The notes beneath the pieces were generated by a model that saw nothing but the letters and a program-made list of their open reading frames with translations, had not been told where the DNA came from and did not search any database. 11,219 nucleotides of DNA from Desulfobulbus sp. (lineage in GTDB: Bacteria > Desulfobacterota > Desulfobulbia > Desulfobulbales > Desulfobulbaceae): the NCBI GenBank assembly GCA_030600525.1, contig JAUVLX010000088.1, forward strand, positions 1-11,219. The letters run 5' to 3'. Shown here in pieces: positions 1-6,878 of the stretch. The position numbers were made by a program, and so were the translations under genes. Positions within the stretch are counted from its first letter, which is position 1, and every line of letters starts with the position of its first letter.

Positions 1-24
1 ACCATTGCCTACCTTTTTGTATTG

Positions 25-2763
25 TTACCTGGTGATCATCTGGCGCAGTACCTTATGCAGTATGCCGCCGTTGCGAAAATAATCGATCTCCATCTCGTTA
101 TCAAGACGAAGGGTGACCGGGATGGTTATTTGGGTGTTATCTGGCCGCTCAATGGACAGTTCCAGTTTTTGTTTTGGTGTCAGTTCAGCCTCCATGCCTA
201 CAATGGAGATAACCTCTTTTCCACTGAGTTGCAGGGTTTTAAGATCAGTGCCCGGCTCAAATTGCAGGGGCAGTACGCCCATTCCCACCAGGTTTGAGCG
301 GTGGATTCTTTCAAAGGAAGAGACAATAACTGCGCGTACACCAAGCAGCATGGTCCCTTTTGCAGCCCAGTCTCTCGAACTTCCAGTACCGTAATCCTTA
401 CCACCAAAAATGACCAGCGGCGTACCGGTCTGTTGATACTGCATGGCAGCATCATAAATGGAAACTTCCCTTTCGTCCGGCATAAATTTGGTGTACCCAC
501 CTTCCCGATCAACCATCGTATTGCGAATTCGAATATTGGCAAAGGTACCACGGATCATAACTTCATGATTGCCCCGTCGTGAACCATAGGAGTTAAAGTC
601 GTCTGGACTGATCCCCAGGCTTTGCAAATAGGTACCGGCAGGGCTGTCTGGAGAAATAGCACCGGCAGGTGAGATATGATCGGTGGTGATAGTGTCACCG
701 AACAGGGCGAGAATCCTGGCCTGTTGAATATTAGTTGTTGGTGGCAACTCTTTACTGAGGTTAGTAAAAAAAGGTGGTTCACGGATATAGGAGGATTCGT
801 TATCCCAAGGAAAGAGATTGCTGCTGCCTCCGTGGAGTTGCTGCCATTGCTCATCGCCGTCAAAAACTGTTGCATAACTGTCAACGAACAGGTCAGCAGT
901 GACTGCCTCTTGGACGGTTTCACGTATCTCTTCTTTGGTAGGCCAGATATCTTTTAAGTAAACAGGTTTTCCCTCTGCACTGGTGCCTAACGGATCGGTT
1001 TCCATATTTATCAATACGGTTCCGGCAAGGGCATAGGCAATCACCAGCAAGGGCGAGCCAAGATAGTTGGCCTGGATCTGGGGATGAATACGGGCCTCAA
1101 AATTTCGGTTACCGCTGAGGACTGCTGCAGTGATAAGTTTATTATTCTGGATGGCATCTGCCACCGTCTTGTCCAGGGGACCGCTATTGCCGATGCAGGT
1201 GGTGCAACCATAGCCGACAAGATTGAAACCAAGTGCTTCAAGATCGGCCAAAAGGTTACTTTTTTCCAGATAACGGGTCACCACCTTGGAACCAGGTGCA
1301 AGGCTTGTTTTTACCCAGGGTTTACATTGTAATCCGAGTTGCACTGCCTTGCGGGCAAGCAGTGCTGCACCGATCATCACGTCTGGATTGGAGGTGTTGG
1401 TGCAGCTGGTAATAGCTGCAATAACCACGGAGCCATTGGTGACATCGCCACAGTTTTTGTCAGCAGAGCTGCATTCAACAGGGGTAGTGTCACAGGTAGG
1501 ACAGCCGTCCATGTTTCCCGCTTCAATGGCTGGTGGAAGGTGTTCCATCTGTTGTGAAAACTGGTCATGAAAATCGTTACTTACTGCATTTAGCGGCAGT
1601 AAATCCTGGGGTCTTCGAGGCCCGGACAGGGAGGGGACAGTATCACCGAGGTGGATATCGTAAACTGAGGTGTATTCCGGCTCAGCCATTTTTGTGCTGT
1701 AGAGGAGATCTGCTGTCTGAAAATAATCGGCAACCAGTTGGACTTGTTCTTCTGTCCGACCACTGTTACGCAGGTAGCGAAGCGTTTCCCTATCCACTGG
1801 GAAAAACCCCATGGTTGCACCATATTCAGGTGCCATATTGGCGATGGTCGCACGGTCGGGTAGGCTGAGACTTTCCAACCCCGGGCCAAAGAATTCAACA
1901 AATCTGCCCACCACTCCTTTTTCACGCAAAAATTTGGTAATGGTCAAAACTAGGTCGGTAGCTGTTGTTCCTGGAGGGAGTGAGCCGTTTAAGCGCATTC
2001 CTATAACTTCCGGGATCTGCAGGGTATACGGTTGGGCAAGTAGTACTGCTTCCGCCTCGATGCCGCCAACCCCCCATCCCATAACACCGATCCCATTGAT
2101 CATGGTGGTGTGGGAATCGGTGCCCAAAACACTGTCCGGATAGATATAGTCGATTCCGTTTTCTTTTCCTGTCTGAGTAACCGTGGCCAGGTATTCGAGG
2201 TTGACCTGGTGGACAATTCCGGTTCCCGGGGGGACCACCCGGAAATTATCAAATGCATTCTGCCCCCAGTGGAGCATGGTATAGCGTTCCCTGTTACGCT
2301 CCATTTCGCGAGACACGTTAAAATTGAATGCATCCTCAGACCCGTACTTGTCCACTTGGATGGAGTGATCGATGACCAAGTCCACCGGGATGAACGGGTT
2401 CATGGACGCAGGGTCACCGCCATGGCTGGCAACAGCCGATCGTAATGCCGCAAGATCGACCAAGGCTGGTACTCCAGTAAAATCCTGTAAAATAACCCGG
2501 CTTGGCATAAAGGGAATACCCATATTGGGCAGGGCGTCCGGTCGCCACGATGCAAGGGCTTGGAGCTGGGGCCCTGTCACCATGTTATGGTGGAAATAGC
2601 GAAGCAAATTTTCAAGCAGGATGCGGATGGAAAAAGGATACCTGGAAACTGGGCCAAATCCGAGATCGGTAAGACTCTTAACAGCGTAATGGGTGTACGT
2701 CTTTCCTTGGGAGGTGAACTGCTGCCGGGAATCGAAATGTGAAAAATCAACCAGGTGAGACAT
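25..2763 (-). CDS. acnA: Aconitate hydratase A (aconitase, AcnA type)
   Basis: The product interconverts citrate and isocitrate through cis-aconitate in the cytoplasm, using a [4Fe-4S] cluster (TCA cycle). With the start used here it has 912 residues, close to the usual AcnA/IRP1 length of about 890. Visible family motifs include GTDSHTT (about residue 214), the cluster ligand regions SCTNTSNP (Cys454) and GCTTCIGNSGP (Cys520, Cys523), the swivel-domain start GDTITTDHISPAG (about 689), SYGSRRGNHEV (about 726) and the active-site GSSRDWAAKG (about 794). The reading frame stays open to an ATG at 2886, but the ATG at 2763 is preferred: AGGAG lies five bases before it, the protein then begins like other AcnA proteins, and the longer version would run through the terminator of the upstream htrA gene. 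An unusual feature is a cysteine-rich stretch at residues 421-438 just before the first cluster cysteine. The stop codon is inside the window, so the gene is complete. Confidence 0.96.
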   Translation of the reverse strand: MSHLVDFSHFDSRQQFTSQGKTYTHYAVKSLTDLGFGPVSRYPFSIRILLENLLRYFHHNMVTGPQLQALASWRPDALPNMGIPFMPSRVILQDFTGVPALVDLAALRSAVASHGGDPASMNPFIPVDLVIDHSIQVDKYGSEDAFNFNVSREMERNRERYTMLHWGQNAFDNFRVVPPGTGIVHQVNLEYLATVTQTGKENGIDYIYPDSVLGTDSHTTMINGIGVMGWGVGGIEAEAVLLAQPYTLQIPEVIGMRLNGSLPPGTTATDLVLTITKFLREKGVVGRFVEFFGPGLESLSLPDRATIANMAPEYGATMGFFPVDRETLRYLRNSGRTEEQVQLVADYFQTADLLYSTKMAEPEYTSVYDIHLGDTVPSLSGPRRPQDLLPLNAVSNDFHDQFSQQMEHLPPAIEAGNMDGCPTCDTTPVECSSADKNCGDVTNGSVVIAAITSCTNTSNPDVMIGAALLARKAVQLGLQCKPWVKTSLAPGSKVVTRYLEKSNLLADLEALGFNLVGYGCTTCIGNSGPLDKTVADAIQNNKLITAAVLSGNRNFEARIHPQIQANYLGSPLLVIAYALAGTVLINMETDPLGTSAEGKPVYLKDIWPTKEEIRETVQEAVTADLFVDSYATVFDGDEQWQQLHGGSSNLFPWDNESSYIREPPFFTNLSKELPPTTNIQQARILALFGDTITTDHISPAGAISPDSPAGTYLQSLGISPDDFNSYGSRRGNHEVMIRGTFANIRIRNTMVDREGGYTKFMPDEREVSIYDAAMQYQQTGTPLVIFGGKDYGTGSSRDWAAKGTMLLGVRAVIVSSFERIHRSNLVGMGVLPLQFEPGTDLKTLQLSGKEVISIVGMEAELTPKQKLELSIERPDNTQITIPVTLRLDNEMEIDYFRNGGILHKVLRQMITR

Positions 2764-2768
2764 ATGAT

Positions 2769-2773
2769 CTCCT
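2769..2773 (-). promoter_or_regulatory. Ribosome binding site deciding the acnA start
   Basis: The minus strand reads AGGAG, followed by five bases and the ATG at 2763. The alternative upstream ATG at 2886 sits inside the htrA terminator hairpin, so this site fixes the start of acnA. Confidence 0.8.
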
Positions 2774-2847
2774 GCGTGAACGTTGATGGTCGGATTTGGC
2801 GATTCTTTACAACCAATCGGCCCTGTAATGATTTTGGGGGCCGAAAA

Positions 2848-2894
2848 GACAGGAAAAAAGGAAATAAGCCGATGGAATATATCCACCGGCTTAT
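2848..2894 (-). terminator. Rho-independent terminator of htrA
   Basis: On the minus strand a 12-bp stem (bases 2883-2894 pairing with 2864-2875, one G-U pair, seven-base loop) begins 13 bases after the htrA stop codon. It is followed directly by a T-rich run (TTTCCTTTTTTCC). This is a textbook intrinsic terminator. It implies that acnA, about 80 bases further on, is transcribed from its own promoter. I could not identify convincing -35/-10 boxes in the 2774-2850 segment. Confidence 0.85.
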
Positions 2895-2907
2895 AGAGGT
2901 TACAATA

Positions 2908-4377
2908 TTACTCGTTTCTCAAGACAATGTATTGGCTTGATTTTCCTGCACGGATGCGGAGTAGTACCTGCTGTTTGTTTTTAGCAGATGACAGAACTTT
3001 TTTAAGTTCCGAAAGGCTGCCTACCTGCTGTCTGTTGACCTCTTCAATCAATTGTCCGGCCTGCAAGCCAATACGTCCGGCTGGACTGTCAGGCTCAACC
3101 GCTGTAATCAGTACACCTTGATTTGGGTTGTATTCAAATTGTTCAGCGAGTTCAGGGGTGAGTTCCTGGAGCGACAGCCCAAAATCTCCCAAAGTGGTGG
3201 TCTGTGATTTGGTGGATGGTTGCATTGGAGCCATATTTCCTGGTTGCTTGCCAATGGTAACTGATATTTTTTTTGTTTTCCCGTCCCTGATAAGCTCAAG
3301 ACTTACCTTTGATTCAGGGGGAGTCATGGCAATCTTGTTACGCAAGTCAGCTACATTGGTCAGGGGTACTTTGTTTAGGGCGACCAGAACATCCCCTTGT
3401 TTGAGGCCTGCTTTGGCAGCAGGGGAGTCATCAGTAACCTCTGCAATCAAAACACCGCTGGCACTATTCAACCCAAAAAATTGTGCCAGGTCTTCATTCA
3501 CGTCTTGAATCATGACCCCCAGCCATCCGCGGGTGACCGTGCCGTGATCAAGCAACTGTTGTTTGATGGATTCGGCCATGTTGATGGGTATGGCAAATCC
3601 TATCCCCATATAACCGCCACTTTTTGAAAAAATAGCAGTGTTAATGCCAATGGCTTCACCGTGGATATTAAGCAAGGGCCCGCCGGAATTTCCCGGATTA
3701 ATGGCAGCATCGGTTTGAATAAAATTTTCATAATCAGTGATTCCCACCCGGTTACGTCCCTTGGCGCTCACTATACCAACGGTCACGGTCTGGTTAAGCT
3801 CAAAGGGACTGCCGATGGCAATGACCCATTCGCCGACTTCCAGATTGTCTGAATTGCCCAAGGGAAGAGTTGGCAGGTTTGTGCCGTCAATCTTAATAAT
3901 GGCGACATCTGATTGGGGATCGGTGCCGATGACTTTGGCTTTAAATTCCCGTTTATCATCGAGGCGTACTGTTATTTTTTCAGCACCTTCAACCACATGA
4001 TTATTGGTCAGGATATAGCCGTTGCTATCAAAAATAAATCCTGACCCTGCACCCTGCTGACGATGCTGGCGAGGCTGTTGCCGCTTGCCTCGAGGCTGTT
4101 TGAACTGGGGCCCAAAGAATCGTTCGAAAAACGGGTCATTAAAAAAATCGTGGGGATTAGACTGCATACCGCTGGCCACAGCTTTTTCAACAGCTACATG
4201 GACTACTGCCGGGCTTGCCTTTTTAGCCACCGAGGCAAAGGCCTTGGCAGAGCGGTCAAGCAGGGCAATGTCAGCTTCGTCCTGTGCGTGGGCATTGAGG
4301 GTTGAGAGTAAAGCTATAAAACAGAAGATAAAGGTGGGGCGTAGAGCTCTCCTGGAAAAATATTGATTAATTTGCAT
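2908..4377 (-). CDS. Periplasmic serine endoprotease, DegP/HtrA (Do) family
   Basis: This is a periplasmic chaperone-protease that degrades misfolded envelope proteins. The 489-residue product starts with a Sec signal peptide: basic residues at 9-13, a hydrophobic core at about 15-27, and a likely cleavage after AHA at residue 31. The trypsin-like domain has the full triad: His127 in TNNHVV, Asp157 in DPQSDVA, and Ser231 in INPGNSGGPL. Two PDZ domains follow (about 282-376 and 395-487), the arrangement of DegP/DegQ/MucD; I cannot choose among these names. Residues about 93-108, just before the protease core, form a Gln/Arg-rich stretch rather than a typical loop. An AGGAG motif lies nine bases before the ATG. 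The gene has its own upstream region with a candidate promoter and ends at a strong terminator, so it looks monocistronic. The catalytic residues are intact, so an active enzyme is expected. Confidence 0.95.
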   Translation of the reverse strand: MQINQYFSRRALRPTFIFCFIALLSTLNAHAQDEADIALLDRSAKAFASVAKKASPAVVHVAVEKAVASGMQSNPHDFFNDPFFERFFGPQFKQPRGKRQQPRQHRQQGAGSGFIFDSNGYILTNNHVVEGAEKITVRLDDKREFKAKVIGTDPQSDVAIIKIDGTNLPTLPLGNSDNLEVGEWVIAIGSPFELNQTVTVGIVSAKGRNRVGITDYENFIQTDAAINPGNSGGPLLNIHGEAIGINTAIFSKSGGYMGIGFAIPINMAESIKQQLLDHGTVTRGWLGVMIQDVNEDLAQFFGLNSASGVLIAEVTDDSPAAKAGLKQGDVLVALNKVPLTNVADLRNKIAMTPPESKVSLELIRDGKTKKISVTIGKQPGNMAPMQPSTKSQTTTLGDFGLSLQELTPELAEQFEYNPNQGVLITAVEPDSPAGRIGLQAGQLIEEVNRQQVGSLSELKKVLSSAKNKQQVLLRIRAGKSSQYIVLRNE

Positions 4378-4495
4378 TCACAAATTCTCCTAAAAGTACA
4401 TGTTTTCAGTCAGGGAAGCCTATGTGATTTGCTCGGCAATTCCCTAGGGTGGATTAGAAACGTTTGCAACAGGCGTTTAAAATTCCTTGAATATA

Positions 4496-4521
4496 ATTAT
4501 ACTTGTAGGCGTGTTAGTCAA
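4496..4521 (-). promoter_or_regulatory. Candidate sigma-70-like promoter for htrA
   Basis: The minus strand has TTGACT (4516-4521) and a perfect TATAAT (4496-4501), about 120 bases before the htrA ATG. The spacer is only 14 bases, shorter than the usual 16-18, so the pairing of the two boxes is doubtful even though each is good alone. A LacI-type half-palindrome (AAACGTTT at 4458-4465) lies just downstream. Confidence 0.35.
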
Positions 4522-4543
4522 GCCCGGAGGTTAGCCCTGATTA

Positions 4544-4629
4544 CTCATGAATATTGTGTCAATTTGTTCAATTGCACACAATATCTTTATGTTGAGCAAA
4601 GTCACGTGGGTTTACGAGTTTCCATAATG
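4544..4629 (+). repeat. 86-bp dispersed repeat, copy A
   Basis: This segment aligns without gaps to the reverse complement of 10709-10794, at about 69 of 86 identical positions (counted by eye). Shared blocks include ATTGTGTCAAT, AATTGCAC and ATGTTGAGCAAAG. It lies between the convergent-facing ends of no genes: both neighbours are on the minus strand, and it occupies the space between the htrA leader and the oxidoreductase stop. Read in the frame open in copy B, it gives a 26-residue peptide from the ATG at 4547 before a stop. The differences fall on all three codon positions, so coding conservation is not supported. Similarity fades upstream of position 4536, apart from a possible short match near 4400. 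Confidence 0.75.
4551..4584 (+). other. Strong hairpin inside repeat copy A
   Basis: Bases 4551-4559 (ATATTGTGT) pair with 4576-4584, and 4560-4564 (CAATT) pair with 4570-4574. This leaves a single bulged C at 4575 and a five-base loop, giving 14 pairs in total. There is no T-run after it on either strand, so it is not a normal intrinsic terminator for the oxidoreductase gene. Confidence 0.7.
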
Positions 4630-4644
4630 ACATGAGTATCCTGG

Positions 4645-6114
4645 TTATTTATCAAGTTTTGAGCAGGGGTCGTTTACCGGCCCTTTGAGTTGGAAAAAGA
4701 ACTGCAGTCCCTTTTTTACAGTATTGGAAAATATCTTCGGCGATAGATAACTGCCTGCTACTCTTTTGTTGATTTCTCCCAGGGTTGGGTAAGGGTGTAC
4801 TGTTCCTGCCAGGGTGGAGAGCTTTACCCCACCGTTGAGGATAGCAACCCATTCGCCAAGCAGGTCTCCGGCCCTTGGGCCTGCAATCTGTACACCGATA
4901 GGTTTTTCCTTGTCATTGAGCAGTAGCTTGAGTTTTCCTGTGGTTTCTTCTTCGGCCTGTGCTCGATCATTGTTGCTGAATTCTTCGGTCCAAACAGTAA
5001 AGTCGATACCGGCAGCACGTGCTCTCTTTTCATTATAACCAATAGAAGCGAGTTCCGGATCAGTGTAGGTACACCAGGGCATCCAGGTATAGTTGGCCTT
5101 GCGCGGCAGGCGAAAAAGAGTGTTAGAGACAACGATGCCGCCTTCATACCCCGCCGCATGGGTGAATTGAAACTGACCGGTGATGTCGCCAGCAGCAAAA
5201 ATATGTGGGTGGTTGGTTCGCATCCGTTCATCAACGGCAATACCGGAACGGCTACACTCAAGCCCTATATGAGCCAGGCCCAGATTATGGATATTTGGAG
5301 ATCGGCCCTGGGCAAGTAAGACTGTGTCCGCCTTCAGTGTTTCCTGTTGACCATCGTTACCCTCTATTACTACCTGTTTGCTTCCATTGTTCTCATGGGC
5401 ATCAACCACTGTTGTGTTGAGATAAAAACAGACACCTTCCTGTGTAAGTACTTCCATAACCGTATCAGCCATATCCTTGTCTTCTTTACTAAGAATTTGT
5501 CCGGATCGTTGGACCACGGTAACCGCGGTACCAAGTCGGTTAAAGGCCTGGGCCATCTCCATGGCAATGGGGCCGGCACCAAGGACCAGCATGGATTTTG
5601 GAAGGGCATCCAGGGAAAAGATGTCCTTATTGGTAATGTAATCTATGCGGTTAAGTGCGTCTCCTCTTGGTGGTGCCGGTTCAGATCCAGTAGCAATGAC
5701 CCAGAACCTGGCAGAGTGGCTCTTCCCGTTAAGGCGTACGGAGTGTTCATCTATAAATTCAGGATGGCCAAAGGCAACCTGGGCACCCAGTTTGCAAAAA
5801 CGCTCCACCGAATCATGGACTTGGATGGTATTGATCACCTGCTGAATACGGGCTGCAATATCCGGGAAGTGTACAGGTCCTATGGTAGCTTGCGGCAGAC
5901 CGAATTTCTGGCTTTGTTTTATATTATGATAAACGTGAGCTGACTTGATAAGGGTCTTGCTGGGCACGCACCCGTAATGGAGACAGTCGCCCCCCAACAG
6001 TTGTTCTTTTTCTATCAGTAGCGTTCTCGCCCCCAGCTGGGCAGCACCGGCAGTAATAGTCAAACCCGCTGCACCGCCACCAATAATACCTATATCATAA
6101 TCATATTTGTGCAT
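4645..6114 (-). CDS. MerA-like FAD-dependent pyridine nucleotide-disulfide oxidoreductase
   Basis: This 489-residue flavoprotein belongs to the dihydrolipoamide dehydrogenase / mercuric reductase / glutathione reductase superfamily. The FAD-binding GGGAAG is at residues 12-17, the redox disulfide at Cys44 and Cys49 in GGDCLHYGCVPSK, the NAD(P)-binding GAGPIA at 179-184, the second FAD motif FAAGDITG at 306-313, and the catalytic His440/Glu447 in HPYPTLGE. It lacks the N-terminal metal-binding domain and the C-terminal vicinal Cys pair of true mercuric reductases, so mercury reduction is unlikely. The sequence does not reveal the real substrate. The start is supported by GGAG seven bases upstream of the ATG. 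It is the last gene of a tight unit after glk and the TVP38-family gene, 31 bases downstream of the latter. From memory, this enzyme type is often adjacent or fused to TVP38/TMEM64 proteins, which fits the context. Confidence 0.9.
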   Translation of the reverse strand: MHKYDYDIGIIGGGAAGLTITAGAAQLGARTLLIEKEQLLGGDCLHYGCVPSKTLIKSAHVYHNIKQSQKFGLPQATIGPVHFPDIAARIQQVINTIQVHDSVERFCKLGAQVAFGHPEFIDEHSVRLNGKSHSARFWVIATGSEPAPPRGDALNRIDYITNKDIFSLDALPKSMLVLGAGPIAMEMAQAFNRLGTAVTVVQRSGQILSKEDKDMADTVMEVLTQEGVCFYLNTTVVDAHENNGSKQVVIEGNDGQQETLKADTVLLAQGRSPNIHNLGLAHIGLECSRSGIAVDERMRTNHPHIFAAGDITGQFQFTHAAGYEGGIVVSNTLFRLPRKANYTWMPWCTYTDPELASIGYNEKRARAAGIDFTVWTEEFSNNDRAQAEEETTGKLKLLLNDKEKPIGVQIAGPRAGDLLGEWVAILNGGVKLSTLAGTVHPYPTLGEINKRVAGSYLSPKIFSNTVKKGLQFFFQLKGPVNDPCSKLDK

Positions 6115-6145
6115 TCTTTATCTCCATGTCGAATGAGCTGACGTG

Positions 6146-6835
6146 TTACCCTCTTTTGGCTGCGAACAGAGTGAGGAGCTTTTTGGTGAGAATCGGCAGT
6201 AAGCCGAGCAGGGCAAAAGAAATAATGAGACTAGGTGAGAGAATGCCTGCCAGGCTATCGATCTTAGCCAGTTCTTTTCCGGCATTGACATAAACAATGG
6301 TTGCCGGCAGCATACCCAGCTGAGAGACCCAGTAGTAGGTTACGAGGCGGATTGAGGTCAAGCCCATAACCAGATTGATTACAAAAAAGGGAAACAGGGG
6401 GACCAGGCGGAGGCTGAACAGGTAAAAACCACCCTCCTTAGCCATACCTTGATTAATTTTTACCAGCTTATCTCCGAATTTTTTTTGGACCCAGTCACGT
6501 AACAGGTAACGGGCGACGATACAGGCTAAAGTGGCACCGATGGTTGAGGAAAAAGAGACGGCAACGGTTCCTGTCATCAGGCCAAAAAGTCCGCCACCAG
6601 CAAGAGTCATCACTGCTGCTCCAGGAAGGGACATCGCTGTTACCACGATATAGGTGATACAATAGAGGGATAAAATAAGGAGTGGCCGAGCTTCGTACAT
6701 GGTCAGCAGGGCATCCTGTTTTTGTTTGAGAAAGTCAAGGGTCAGGTAGTCACCCAATCCGAAAAACTTGAACAGCAGGACCAGTGCAAGGATAACAGAG
6801 ATGATGATGACCTTTTTGACCATGCCTTTGCTCAT
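6146..6835 (-). CDS. TVP38/TMEM64 (VTT-domain, DedA-related) membrane protein
   Basis: A 229-residue inner-membrane protein. Hydrophobic segments lie at about 7-27, 52-70, 72-98, 137-158, 165-185 and 198-217. Family hallmarks are the glycine-rich LPGAAVMTLAGGGLFG at 70-85 and the conserved RLVPLFPFFVINLVMG at 143-158, followed by LGMLPATIVYVNAG at 173-186. Relatives in the DedA/VTT superfamily are implicated in lipid flipping or membrane homeostasis; the exact role of this subfamily is not established. An AGGAG motif lies five bases before the ATG, and a second in-frame ATG four codons later is an alternative. It is sandwiched between glk (43-base gap) and the flavoprotein gene (31-base gap). 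This suggests co-transcription and possibly a membrane partner for the oxidoreductase, which is an inference. Confidence 0.9.
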   Translation of the reverse strand: MSKGMVKKVIIISVILALVLLFKFFGLGDYLTLDFLKQKQDALLTMYEARPLLILSLYCITYIVVTAMSLPGAAVMTLAGGGLFGLMTGTVAVSFSSTIGATLACIVARYLLRDWVQKKFGDKLVKINQGMAKEGGFYLFSLRLVPLFPFFVINLVMGLTSIRLVTYYWVSQLGMLPATIVYVNAGKELAKIDSLAGILSPSLIISFALLGLLPILTKKLLTLFAAKRG

Positions 6836-6878
6836 AACAGCTCCTGTGGGGACCGACCGTTTGTGGAGAGATGTTTTT

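Noticed and set aside
2764..2886. Upstream extension of the acnA frame to the ATG at 2886
   Set aside because: The first 41 residues have no family match, this ATG lies in the htrA terminator stem, and the internal ATG at 2763 has a proper AGGAG.
4551..4584. Hairpin as terminator of the oxidoreductase operon
   Set aside because: No U-run follows on the minus strand; the sequence after the stem is mixed.
4363..4635. 90-codon plus-strand frame across the htrA upstream gap
   Set aside because: It overlaps the htrA start and the repeat, is in a different frame from the one open in repeat copy B, and has no recognised domain.
5347..5943. 198-codon plus-strand frame opposite the oxidoreductase gene
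   Set aside because: It is a shadow of a well-supported gene; its translation shows no domain and is rich in unlikely residue mixes.
4645..6114. True mercuric reductase (MerA)
   Set aside because: The N-terminal heavy-metal domain and the C-terminal Cys-Cys pair are missing, and no other mer genes are nearby.
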